A stretch of DNA of 25,123 nucleotides from Zelonia costaricensis (GCA_030849075.1 JASAOO010003147.1:1-25123); one strand, 5' to 3'; numbered from the stretch's first letter, positions 15,377 through 24,961 are shown. Numbers and translations: made by a program. Notes: a model not told the origin generated them from the letters alone.

Positions 15377-16795
15377 TCATGGCATCACAACCCCATGTGA
15401 CTCTCGCGCGCGCGGCGGCCGCGCCGGCTGCGTCCTCACCGACGGCGACGGCGCGGCGCCGGCCGCAACAGCGGCAGCGGCAGGAGAAGTGGGTGTCGTC
15501 GTGTTGGCGTTCACACACGTCCGGGCGAGGCGGACGAAGCGGTACACGTCAACGAGGCCCCACACTCCGAAGATGACCGTCGTGGCGGCCACGCTGCGGA
15601 AGTAAACCGCCTCGAGCTCCGCCTCGACGTGCTGCGTCACCGGCACGCACACGTCTCGGTACGCGCCACGGCGGTTCGACCAGCGACGGGGCGGCAGCGC
15701 TACCGTGACACCGGCGACGCGCTGGCACACGCCGCCCAGCACCCGCTCGAAGGGGACGGCCAGCACCGCCTTCACGACGAGGCCGCCGAGCAGCGCGTGG
15801 GCTGCGCACGCACCCCGCCGCCCCGTTACCCCCGTCGCGGGCGCGAGAACCAACCACGGCGCCGCGAACACGAACATCGCCGAGGCAAAGTTGGCTACCC
15901 CCGCGCGCTGACTCGCCGCCGCGGCGGAGAAGACGCTGTACGAGCGCAGCGACACCCCACCCCCCACCGTGCAGCCCACACACGCGAGGGCAGCGAAGCC
16001 AAGTGTGCCGTGCCACCACCGCGCCGCGCGCGCACTGCGCAGCCAAGCACGCTTTGCGTCACTGCGTGACTGCTGCTGCTGCTGCGAGTGGTTGTGAGGC
16101 CACGGGTCTGCTGGAGCTGGGGCCTCTCCTGGCCGCTGTGCCCGCGCGCCCTGAGAGGAGGGCACTGTCGGTCCGTGGAAGGGCATGTACCAGACCGACT
16201 CCTTCTGCGCAATCGCGAGGGGCAGCAGCAGGATACCGGCCACGGCGTGAAAGAAGACGACCCAGCGGGGCATCTCGGCGCGCATCAGCAGCTGCATCCC
16301 CTCCGCACTCTCGTACACGTAGCAGGTGGTCGACGTGGCCGGAACGGCGGGGAGGCCGCCACTGCCACTACTCGAGGCCCCGTCGATCGTGACGATGCAT
16401 GGCACGTGGCGGGAGGGGTGGGTGACAACGTACGCGCAGTAGCCCACGGCGCCGGCGTGCACGAGAAGTCGTGTCTGGCTGGAGCACAGCACGTAGCGAC
16501 GCAGCCGCTGCCGCACCGTCGCCCGCATGCCGGCCCACGAGAACCGCGGGGGCGACGCCGTGGCCTCTGCGGGGGTGGACGCGGTGGGGGAGAGGGCGGA
16601 GTTTGACGGGCGCTGTGGCGGTGCTGAGTCCGGCTCGTCGATGGATGTGTAGTGGTAGTACGGGTCACTCTCCATGGCGAGCCGCATCGCCTCCTCCCAG
16701 CGGAGGCCGCGCAGGAAGGCAGCGAGGGTAACGGTGGTCGTGGCGGCGGCGGCCTCTGGCGTCCCACTTGCCGCGGCGGACAGCGGGTTGGGCAT
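15377..16795 (-). CDS. Unidentified protein with about six membrane segments
   Basis: I do not recognise a family for this 472-residue protein. Residues 1-100 are hydrophilic, with a short amphipathic segment near 23-43 and a Ser/Pro/Ala-rich stretch. Likely membrane segments are at about 108-126, 178-196, 259-281, 297-320, 330-348 and 400-418. A polar loop (about 200-250) carries five glutamines, and the tail (425-472) is Ala/Pro/Thr rich and basic. Three helices begin with His in similar settings: FFHAVAG (His183), WWHGTLG (His262) and AAHALLG (His333). That could suggest haem or metal binding as in b561-type proteins, but the spacing does not match that family well. The frame is open upstream to a GTG at 16936; the first ATG, at 16795, removes a Thr/His stretch encoded by a TG microsatellite and is used here. 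The stop is TGA. Confidence 0.8.
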   Translation of the reverse strand: MPNPLSAAASGTPEAAAATTTVTLAAFLRGLRWEEAMRLAMESDPYYHYTSIDEPDSAPPQRPSNSALSPTASTPAEATASPPRFSWAGMRATVRQRLRRYVLCSSQTRLLVHAGAVGYCAYVVTHPSRHVPCIVTIDGASSSGSGGLPAVPATSTTCYVYESAEGMQLLMRAEMPRWVVFFHAVAGILLLPLAIAQKESVWYMPFHGPTVPSSQGARAQRPGEAPAPADPWPHNHSQQQQQSRSDAKRAWLRSARAARWWHGTLGFAALACVGCTVGGGVSLRSYSVFSAAAASQRAGVANFASAMFVFAAPWLVLAPATGVTGRRGACAAHALLGGLVVKAVLAVPFERVLGGVCQRVAGVTVALPPRRWSNRRGAYRDVCVPVTQHVEAELEAVYFRSVAATTVIFGVWGLVDVYRFVRLARTCVNANTTTPTSPAAAAVAAGAAPSPSVRTQPARPPRARESHGVVMP

Positions 16796-16858
16796 GGTGT
16801 GTGCGTGTGCGTGCGTGTGTGTTGAGTTGTAGTGTACGTGAAGGAGTAGCTGAGTTGA

Positions 16859-16900
16859 GGTGGTGGTGGTGGTGGTGGTGTGTGTGTGTGTGTGTGTGTG
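16859..16900. repeat. (GGT)n followed by (TG)n
   Basis: About seven GGT triplets run directly into about eleven TG dinucleotides. In the sense orientation it gives a CA tract then an ACC tract inside the predicted leader of the six-TM protein gene. Confidence 0.9.
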
Positions 16901-16990
16901 GGGGGGAAGACTGGTGGAAGGAGGGCGGCGTGTCACGTGATACTCGAGGACGTGCTTGTATGCTATGAAGGGAGCTGATGATGTGGTGGG

Positions 16991-17039
16991 CTAGTCAGGT
17001 GCGAGAGGATGGGCACAGAGACGGAGACGTCACGACATC

Positions 17040-17075
<36 letters not shown>

Positions 17076-17205
17076 GGCACGCAGATCGAGCAGGAGCACG
17101 CGGAAAGGGGTGGGAGGGGAAGTGAGGGAGATGGAGAAGCGAGAGTGGGCAAGCCAATATGGGAGGTGCACAGGGGGGGGGGGGAGGGGCCATACGGGAG
17201 ACATG
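16991..17205 (-). promoter_or_regulatory. Strong candidate spliced-leader acceptor with a 213-nt AG-free zone
   Basis: On the minus strand there is no AG from 17205 to 16993, a stretch that includes a C12 tract, a C/T-rich segment at about 17150-17101 and a (TG)16 tract at 17072-17041. The zone ends at an AG at 16992-16991. A leader from there to the ATG at 16795 is about 196 nt and contains no ATG. AGs nearer the gene (16912-16911 and 16851-16850) are alternatives. Confidence 0.6.
17041..17072. repeat. (CA)16 microsatellite
   Basis: Uninterrupted plus-strand CA dinucleotides inside the AG-free zone. It is (UG)16 in the sense transcript, ending about 50 nt before the predicted acceptor. Confidence 0.95.
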
Positions 17206-17726
17206 CTGAAGATCAGACCACATGCTTACCGGGCCCTTCACCACCCGCCTCACAAAGTGGTGAAGCTCCCCGATCGAGTCCCACACGCGCGCACGCAGAC
17301 ACCATCACTGAGGAGGCGTGCAAACGTTTGTGTGTATGTCTGTGTGTATGTGAGTGCGTGCGGAGGGTGGACGTCACTGGAGTTGCACTGGGCAGCCCCC
17401 ACCCCCTGCCGTGATTCCTCTGCCTCCCCCCCTTTCCCACCGCGGTGCTGTCGTGGCGCTGCCGAGTTTATCCCTTCAAAAAAGGCGCTTTGCGATGTGC
17501 ACTTGTGTGTTTGTGTTTGTGTACGTTTGTGCACGTACACCGCTGCGAGCGGGTGCTATCACCACGGGAGAAGACGAGGGCAACGCGCGTGTGAGAGCTG
17601 CCGTTGCGGGCACATCGCGACACGAGCGCGATGAAGGCGGGCGAGAAAGAGGGAGAGAGACAGACGGGGGAGGGGTGTGTGCTGATGGGGAAGGTGCGTG
17701 GGGACCCCGCTTGTGGGAGCGAGAAG

Positions 17727-17790
17727 GACACGGGGGGGGGAGGGGAGGGGGGGAGAGGNACACGGGGGGGGGAGGGGAGGGGGGGAGAGG
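17727..17790. repeat. Two exact copies of a 32-bp G-rich unit, with an ambiguous base at the junction
   Basis: The unit is one base (G in copy 1, N at 17759 in copy 2), then ACAC, then G9-A-G4-A-G7-AGAGG. The copies are otherwise identical. Each has several G runs of four or more and could form G-quadruplexes on the plus strand. The sense strand is C-rich. Exact identity plus the N suggests an uncertain assembly join. Confidence 0.9.
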
Positions 17791-17825
17791 GGCGGGGGCT
17801 TGACGCGAAATTCGAAGAGTAACAA

Positions 17826-17847
17826 ACACACACACACACACACACAC
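17826..17847. repeat. (CA)11 microsatellite
   Basis: Uninterrupted plus-strand CA dinucleotides in the presumed 3' UTR of the orphan gene, next to the duplicated G-rich unit. Confidence 0.95.
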
Positions 17848-18586
17848 GCAGAGAAGGCACACAGGAAAGCGTTGTGATTACGTAAAATGATTTTTGAACC
17901 GTGACTCTGGCCAGGCACACACGCACATACACACATGAACATCACGCGTACAACGGAGGAGAGAACAGGGAGACAACACGTATCTATAATCAGGCCGGCA
18001 AAACGGGTGGAGGGGGGCGGGGGCGGAGGTCAAGGAGGGTAGAGGGGGACTCTGTAGGTGAACGACCGTAAACGCAACACACACTCTCACACACCCATAC
18101 ATACACACACACACTCGTACATGCCACACAGCGCGGTAGACGGGGCGCACATGAAAGTGATGGCACACAATACCCACACAAAGAACAAACACTCACATAC
18201 GCGAAGGAGGAGACGAAGACGAGTTCTCTATGACAAGAAAGAACCAAGAGAGTGCCAGGCAGTACATCCACACGCAGGCACGGCCTTGTGAGCCATGTGC
18301 GCACGCTCGTCGTCGGTTGCGCGGCGTAGACGGGAGGAGAAAGGGGAAATGTGAGAGGAGGCGGAGGTGGTCGAGCTGCGATCCCCGCAAGAGATGCAGG
18401 GCGAGGCGAGATGGAGGGGGGGGGGTGGGTGGGTGGGAGGGGAAGGAGTCACATGAGTCGTGCACCGGCATGCACGAGTCTGAATACACACACCACCGGA
18501 CTGCGACACGACGCGCTGATGCGCGCGGTTGCGAGGCGACGAGGTAGCTGGTGTGTGTCTGTGTATCTCTGTGTGTGCAGCGCAGC

Positions 18587-21500
18587 TTACGCTGCGGCCC
18601 ACACCGGCATCGACTCCACAGCCCGCGGCTTGCGTGATGTCATCGAGAGCGCGACGCGGCGGCGCTCCCGCTCTCGCAGTCGCCAAACGTGCCGGCGCAC
18701 TTGACGCGAGATGATCCTCGCCGCCGCGTGTGTGCTCATCGCGGCACACAGCTGCGCGGGTGGAGAAGACGAGGAGGAAGTTGTGGCCTGCTGTTGCTGC
18801 TGCGCGCGTGTGTCGGCCACCGGGCTTGCGTCGCCTGATCCGCTGCTGCTGCTACCGCCGTCTCCAGTGGTGGCCATGCCGTGGCGCATCAGCCCAGACG
18901 TAGCCCACCACGACAGCGCGGCGGGGGAGGACGAAGAGGGCGGGGCGGCGGCCGCTGCGGTCGCTGTGACGGCGCGGGCCGCACCATCCCCCACCACTGG
19001 CGCGGGTGCGCGTGTTGAAGGACCAGTCGTGAGGCGGCGCAGCCGCACGTTCTCGTTCTCGCGATCGCGGTGGTGCAGCAGCAGCTCCAGCCACTCCGCG
19101 TCCTCCTCGTCACTGGCGGCCAGGGCCTCGTCCTCCGCGCTGCGCTGATTCTGCGCCTGCGTCAACGCCGTCGACACCGAAAGTGAGACACCCATCGCGC
19201 TCTCCGTGGCTCCGGACGGGTACGACGGCGCCACCGCACTCACCGCGCAGGAGAAGGCGGACGCCGCGCGCGGTGACGCACCCACGCGGAAGGACGCGGT
19301 GGCGCTTAGCGGGGATGGCGGGGCGGAGGGGCGGTGCCGGATGGTGAGCGGCGAGACCGAATGCGCAGCAGCGCTGACGCCCGCGGCCGCATCGAAGACC
19401 TCCCCTGCGTCCTTCGCGGCTGCTGCCGCAGCAGCTTGAGCGAGCGAGAACTGTGCCACGTGTCGTGCAGCCTCCATCTCCAGGTCGTCGCGTGCTTGGC
19501 GGGGGTCCCACTGTAGCGGCGATTGCCAGCCCTCCCCACCACCACCGCCGGTAGCAAGGTTCCGGTGGCTGACGGGGGACGGCGAGGTGGTGGCTGTATA
19601 TGGAGAGGCGGCCTCGAAGCGCGGCGGCGTGTACCCCGTCCCGCGAACGAAGCCACCGCGGCTGTCCACACCGGCCAACGTGAACGGGTAGGCGGGCAGC
19701 GGCTGCAGCGGAGGGCCCGGCATGGCCACGACGGTGCGCGCGCTGCCGTAGCCGTTAGTCGCCATTCCGTCCCCGCCGGTGCGGAGCTGCTGGGGGCTGC
19801 AGTACAGGGACGAGGCCGCGGTGCGGGAGACGACGGAGGACGAGGCGGAGAAGGAGCGGGCGGCGTTGTAGGGCGACTCGCGCATCGCTGCTGCCGCCGC
19901 TGCTGCCGCGGCCTCGGCGGCGATCGCGGCCTCCGCGGCGGCGCGCATGAAGGAGCGGCCCATCGCGCTGCCGGTCGCTGTGCCCGTGCTGCCGTCCGCG
20001 CGCCGCTCGGCGTCTGCGCTGCGGCTCCTCGCCCCGCTATGGTGATCGGCGTAGTGGCGCGTTTGGTGGTCGTAGTGGTAGTGATGGACGCGGGTGGCCG
20101 CGACCGGGGTCACCTCCTGCGACGTCTCTGCGGCGTCCACGGCGAAGAGGAAGTCGGCGTCCCGCCGGTAGTGTAGGTGCGCCGACGAGGTGGCCTGCCG
20201 CAGCACCGTCCGCACATCCGCATCGCTGCCGACGCCGTCATCGTCGCTGGCGACGTCCATGTCCACGTCGATGCTGCGCTGCACGCGATGGCTTCCGTGG
20301 TCCGTAGCAGCTGAGGTGGCGGCGGTGCGGTACACGGGGCGAGTGCAACGCCCCCCTTGCGTGTCCGTGGCGGCCGAGACCGACGCGATGGAGGGCGCCA
20401 TCGTGCATGCGTCGTCGTGAAGGTCCAACGCTGCGGCGGCTCCGGCTGGTGCCGCTCGTCTGAGGGCGCCTGCAGCACTCAGGTGGGTCTCGAAGGTCAC
20501 CCCCAGCGTCGTTGGCGTGACGAGCGCCGTGTGGCCTTCGCGCCCGGCGCGCATTGCGCCCGGAACGCTGTCATCAAACTCGTCCGCCTGGGCGCCATCC
20601 GCTTGAAGCTCGACCTCCCGCGGCGTGCTGCACTGCCCATACAAGACCAGCGCATCCTCGACGGCCAACGACGTCACCGACAGCGAGGGCACATGAAAGT
20701 GATGCCGGTGCGGTTGGTACAAAGGAAGCGCCAACGCGGCGACTGCAGCAGTGGCGTTGTGATAGTGTGGGGGCTGCCCACACGTCTGCTGCGGCGTGTG
20801 CGTCGCGCGCGCGGGCGTGGACGACGGTGTGAGGCCGACGTCGAGGCCGTCCGATAGCCCGGCACTGCTGCTGCGTCGGCCAGGGGCGCTGCCTGCCATC
20901 ATCAGCGGCGCGGCTACCGTCGCCGTGGGCGGCCAGCGGGCGATAACGAGCTGCGGCGGTGGCGGGGGTGGAGGCGCGTGGTGGGCATGCGTCGACGGCG
21001 ATGTGGTGGAGATGCACGAGGAGGAGTGCACGCCGTGGTGCGACGTGTATGGGTGCACGACCGCGACGCTCGGGGACTTCCAATCTGTGCCGGATAAGGA
21101 GCGCGAGAGGCCGCAGGAGGCGTGTGCCGTCGCCGCCGCCGCCGCCGCCGCGGCCGCGGCCGCGGCCGTGGCAGCGGCCGAGTTGGTGCCCATCATCGTG
21201 GTTGCCGGACTCGTCATGGCGCGCCAACACACTGGCGAGTCCCCGCACGGGTGCGCGGCCACGCTCTGCGGCAGCAGCGGCTCTGGGGGTGGCGCGGGGT
21301 TGCCGCCAGCGCGGGCATCTTCCACTCGTCCACAACGGCCGCCGGCCGTGGGGTGCTGCGTCGTGGTGGCCGCCGCGGCCGTCGCCATCTTCACACCTCC
21401 TCCTCCTTCTCCCTGCTGCACGCCGGATGCGTTAGCAAGCCGGTGCACGTCGCGGGCCCCATCGCGGCCTGCGGCGCGGTGGTGGCGGCTTCGATCCAGG

Positions 21501-22414
21501 TTGTACGTGTCCGGCGTTGCGAGCACCATTGCGGGAATACGCTGGTTCGGCGGTGTGATGGGCACGAAGGTGGCATCCTCAAGGTCAACGTCGACGGCTC
21601 TAGCAACCATCACGTGCTCTACACCAGTCGCTGCCGCACCGGTGTGCTGAGGAGCGCGATGTTGGCGTCCACCACGACGGCGCTGGCCGCGTCCGCGACC
21701 GCCGCGTTGCCGCAGCTGCGGCTGCGTCTCGCGCACCGGCGTGCTGCGGCTGGCCACAAGCGCGACGACGGAGAGCGGCGGCGCACGCGTGCGCATCGGC
21801 ACCGCGGCGACGGGGGCGGTAGGCGGCGGGGAGAGCAGCGGGTTGACATGCGTGCGCCGTTGTGGCTGCGGGTGCGACGGATGGGGGTGGGGCTGCTGGG
21901 TGGACAGCGCACCCGGCTGCTGCGTACGTGCTGGTGTGGGCTCGGCAACCTCCAGGCTCCGCAGCGGGGGCGGCACAGGGAGGGCGGAGCGGTAGCGCGC
22001 GTGATGGGGTTGCTGCTGGTGATGGCTGTGGTAGTGATGGTGGTGGTGGTAGGGGTAGGGGTGCTGCTGCTGCGGGCGAGTTGCCGTGTGCGGCGCGCTG
22101 TGCAGTGGCGGAGTCGTGAGTGGCGAGAACGCGTACGGGGAGCGCAGACGCGATGCCGGCACCCCCGCCGTGGATGGCCCACCGCGCTGCCCGCGGAGAT
22201 GCGGTGCGTAGGCCAGCGGCGGACAGACGACCTCTTCATCGTCGTAGCGCTGCTGCCGCTGCTGTTGCCACGGTGGAGTGCCACGCGCAACCTGGTCGAC
22301 GCAGCGTTGCGAAAGCGGTGATGTGAGCGAGATCACTGGCCCGGGTTCGTGCGGATCCTGCTGCTGCTGTGCCGGGCGGGCACGCAGCTGGGCGGATGTC
22401 GGTGAAGCCGCCAT
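18587..22414 (-). CDS. Large, mostly disordered protein of unknown function
   Basis: I recognise no domain in this 1275-residue product, and it has no membrane segment or signal peptide. It is rich in Ala, Ser, Pro, His, Gln, Arg and Thr. Visible blocks are Gln-rich stretches near 18-55, a His/Tyr cluster near 111-131, a basic Arg/Gly stretch near 230-250 (an RNA-binding-like or nuclear-targeting composition, inference only), poly-Ala near 408-431, 821-843 and 991-1001, and Gln then Ser runs near 1200-1215. Two better-ordered islands are an acidic-to-basic helical stretch near 1098-1130 (DEEDAEWLELLLHH) and a very basic C-terminal segment near 1233-1258 (RRHVWRLRERERRR). The ATG at 22414 is fixed by an in-frame TAG 15 nt upstream (22427-22429). 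The stop is TAA. The long open frame, candidate acceptors in the right place, and codon bias like its neighbours support a real gene. Confidence 0.82.
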   Translation of the reverse strand: MAASPTSAQLRARPAQQQQDPHEPGPVISLTSPLSQRCVDQVARGTPPWQQQRQQRYDDEEVVCPPLAYAPHLRGQRGGPSTAGVPASRLRSPYAFSPLTTPPLHSAPHTATRPQQQHPYPYHHHHHYHSHHQQQPHHARYRSALPVPPPLRSLEVAEPTPARTQQPGALSTQQPHPHPSHPQPQRRTHVNPLLSPPPTAPVAAVPMRTRAPPLSVVALVASRSTPVRETQPQLRQRGGRGRGQRRRGGRQHRAPQHTGAAATGVEHVMVARAVDVDLEDATFVPITPPNQRIPAMVLATPDTYNLDRSRHHRAAGRDGARDVHRLANASGVQQGEGGGGVKMATAAAATTTQHPTAGGRCGRVEDARAGGNPAPPPEPLLPQSVAAHPCGDSPVCWRAMTSPATTMMGTNSAAATAAAAAAAAAAAATAHASCGLSRSLSGTDWKSPSVAVVHPYTSHHGVHSSSCISTTSPSTHAHHAPPPPPPPQLVIARWPPTATVAAPLMMAGSAPGRRSSSAGLSDGLDVGLTPSSTPARATHTPQQTCGQPPHYHNATAAVAALALPLYQPHRHHFHVPSLSVTSLAVEDALVLYGQCSTPREVELQADGAQADEFDDSVPGAMRAGREGHTALVTPTTLGVTFETHLSAAGALRRAAPAGAAAALDLHDDACTMAPSIASVSAATDTQGGRCTRPVYRTAATSAATDHGSHRVQRSIDVDMDVASDDDGVGSDADVRTVLRQATSSAHLHYRRDADFLFAVDAAETSQEVTPVAATRVHHYHYDHQTRHYADHHSGARSRSADAERRADGSTGTATGSAMGRSFMRAAAEAAIAAEAAAAAAAAAMRESPYNAARSFSASSSVVSRTAASSLYCSPQQLRTGGDGMATNGYGSARTVVAMPGPPLQPLPAYPFTLAGVDSRGGFVRGTGYTPPRFEAASPYTATTSPSPVSHRNLATGGGGGEGWQSPLQWDPRQARDDLEMEAARHVAQFSLAQAAAAAAAKDAGEVFDAAAGVSAAAHSVSPLTIRHRPSAPPSPLSATASFRVGASPRAASAFSCAVSAVAPSYPSGATESAMGVSLSVSTALTQAQNQRSAEDEALAASDEEDAEWLELLLHHRDRENENVRLRRLTTGPSTRAPAPVVGDGAARAVTATAAAAAPPSSSSPAALSWWATSGLMRHGMATTGDGGSSSSGSGDASPVADTRAQQQQQATTSSSSSPPAQLCAAMSTHAAARIISRQVRRHVWRLRERERRRVALSMTSRKPRAVESMPVWAAA

Positions 22415-22426
22415 GATAGCCGAGCG

Positions 22427-22494
22427 CTAAAGAGTTTGAGATGCACCAAGAAGAAGAAACAAAGTGGAACTGTAAAAGGGGGGGGGGGGAGGGG
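22427..22494 (-). promoter_or_regulatory. Two closely spaced candidate spliced-leader acceptors for the orphan gene
   Basis: On the minus strand a C11-TTTT tract ends in a textbook acceptor (TTTTACAG) with AG at 22471-22470, giving a leader of about 55 nt. A second tract (tttgtttcttcttcttgg onwards) ends in AG at 22428-22427, giving a leader of about 12 nt. Neither leader contains an ATG before 22414. Their presence directly upstream of the long frame supports the gene. Confidence 0.65.
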
Positions 22495-23091
22495 CACACT
22501 CGTGAGGGCCTGCGGTGGGGCGTGACCAATACTCTATGAGACGAGAGGGACGAGTGAAAAGAAGCAAACACACACACACTCCAACGCCGGCTCACGTGCG
22601 GCGCGGGCGGAGAAGGAAAAAAAAAAGCGAGAGCGAGGGGAGGTGTTGCCGCGGCTGTTTGAGCGAACGTGTACTGGGAGAGCTGCACCCGAGGAGGTGA
22701 AGCGCACGACGCGGAAGCGGGTGCGCCCGCAGATGGAGTTCACACAGCAACAGAAAATAAAAAGAAGGTAGGGAAGCGCAAACACACGACACAGGCGCTG
22801 CACGCACGATTGGGGGGGGTGGCGGCGCGTATCAGGCCTGCGGCTGGAGCCAACAAGACCCCAGGCAGCGGACGAGGGGAGGTGGGGAAGAAGAGAAAGG
22901 TCGATGAGGCGATGGAGGAGAAGAGAGGAAGGCTGAACGTGAGCGCCCGTGGTGGGGGAGCGAGCGTACAAAAAAGGTGTGTGCGACGTGCGTAGAGACG
23001 GCGAGGGGGGGGGGGAGCGAGAAACCGATGGCCGGGGAGAATGGTGTGTGCGCGCACGTGTGGGGACGGGGCGGTGACGTGGCTGTTGCAC

Positions 23092-23096
23092 ACACA

Positions 23097-23129
<33 letters not shown>
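23092..23129. repeat. (CA)19 microsatellite, one interruption
   Basis: A CA dinucleotide run on the plus strand with one GA interruption near its start. It is the longest such run in the window and lies in the gene-free right-hand region. Confidence 0.95.
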
Positions 23130-23133
<4 letters not shown>

Positions 23134-24961
23134 TCACACGAGAACGGCGATACGGGGCTGGCGGCCAGCCAAGGAAAAAAAAAAGCGAAGCACACAAATA
23201 CAGGGTGAGGGAAATCAGACCAGAGCGCTCGAGGGCAGGTGGAGCAGGGTCCGGGTGGGGTGGGGGAAGGAAGTGACGAGACACGCAATCGCCTTCTATG
23301 ATGGCTCAACAGCGCGCCAAGATGCTGCTGCTGCTGCTGGTGTTGCTGCTGTTACTGTTTTTGTTGCTGCGAGGGCCGCCGACTTTCTAGCAGAGTGCGC
23401 AAGGAGAAAAAAGAGAAAAAAAAAGCGAGGACGAAGCGGAGGCGGGAGGCAGCGATGCAGCGCGTGGAGTTGTGAGAAACCGACGGAGTGCGTAGGACGC
23501 GGATCGTGGCTGAGGAAGGTGAGAAGCAACAACAGCGATAAGAGAAACCACAGCCAGACAGGCGGGGGCTCACGTAACGCCCCAAATGCGCTGCCACCAA
23601 CTTGACGGAGCGAGGAAGTGAGGGAGAGGGACAAGGAGAAGGCGACAGAAGCAAACAAACAGAAGAAGCGAGCAAGACTACGCGAGGCCCAACTGGAACA
23701 ACACGAGTGGGATGACGCTCGAGTAAGGGAAGACACGGGCCACAGCCAACGACGGGGGAGCGGGAGAGATGGAGAGAGAGACGAGGGGTGCGGGAAAGAA
23801 GCGGGGTTTTTGGGCGTTAGCGCGGGTGTGCGCGCGCGCGTTAAGGGACGCTAATTGAAGCGTGCGGAGAAGGCTGAGTAGGTGGGGAGGGCAGAGGCGG
23901 ACCCCGATATGCACTGGGCAAGAGAATCAGGCCAACAAACAACGGGAGCGTGGCCTTTTAGAAGTGAGAGGGAACGCAAAGTGTGCAAAGCAGTTCAGCG
24001 CTGGCGAGAAAGGTCAAGGAAAAGAATGATAGAGAAAGAAGAGGGAGGAGGTGACACAGCAAGAATGAGGGCGAGCCTATCGGAGGGTGCGTACTGCGAG
24101 GTGCGAGATGATAAGGACTCGGAGAGCTTCAAGGGCACCGATGGAGGGGGACTGGAAGAAGAGCTACAACAAAGCAAACGTACGGGGGAGGGGTAGAAGC
24201 AAGTCGATGCGATGCGCGCACACGTGCACGCACGCACACACAGAGAGGGGAGAAGAGAAGACACACAAAAAAAAGTGGTCAACGCGCGGAGGCTTGCAAG
24301 TGCGGAGACGGCAGGAGCAAAAAAGGAACGGTGAGACACGTAGGAGCCCCCAAAGGCGTGAAGACACCCGTGCGCTGGGTCGCCGAGAAGACGGACGACG
24401 CGAGGTGAACGGGGGAAAGGCCTGAGAGGCGGCGTGCTAAAGGTGAATCTGTAGGAAGCCTTGGTGGCGTTAACCGGTCAAGAGGCAAGCAGAGAAGATA
24501 AACCACCACCACAAACCGAGGTAGAACAGCCACAGCAGCGAAGCGGCGTAACAACAAAAAAAGAGAGGAGACGCAACAGAGCAGAACACAAGAGAAAAAC
24601 ACAAAACACACAAAGCGCAAAACGCACACACATACAAACACCAGTCAAACAAAAGTTTACGTGCCTTCTGGGCCGATTCGAAAGAGGCAAAGAGTTGTGT
24701 GAAAAGAAAAAAAACGTAAAAGAGGATGAAGGCGAGGAGACGGCGGTTGAACACCGCGTCAGACCGTCACAGAGCAGTCGCGTCGCAATGCTGGCAGTCA
24801 CTCTTCCCCTTTCCAAACAGAGAGATAAAGAAAACAAAGAAGTTCTTGGCGCGAGGCCTGCGCCGTCCGGGATGGGAAGCGAGCAACAGCAACCGGAAAA
24901 AATGAGAAGAAAAGAGTGAAAAGCAGTCACACAAAGCAGAAATGAATAGAACCGAGCGGTT

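Larger units (their letters stand above)
16796..18586. other. Spacer between orphan gene and six-TM protein gene
   Basis: No gene is supported in 1.79 kb. Sense order from the right: 3' UTR of the orphan gene with UG-rich stretches (18075-18115 and 17826-17847), a duplicated G-rich (sense C-rich) unit with the ambiguous base at 17759, a C12 tract at 17173-17184, a long pyrimidine stretch with a (TG)16 tract, a candidate acceptor at 16991, and a CA/ACC-rich leader down to 16796. Open frames crossing it are low-complexity artefacts. Confidence 0.8.

Noticed and set aside
15377..16795. Calling the six-TM protein a cytochrome b561
   Set aside because: Helix-start histidines are suggestive, but number and spacing do not match the four-His b561 pattern; kept only as an observation.
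16796..16936. N-terminal extension of the six-TM protein to position 16936
   Set aside because: It would begin with GTG and consist of Thr/His repeats encoded by a microsatellite; the first ATG is at 16795.
21122..22321. 399-codon plus-strand frame opposite the orphan gene
   Set aside because: It is an Arg-rich antisense shadow; the opposing frame has fitting splice signals, an in-frame upstream stop and 1275 codons.
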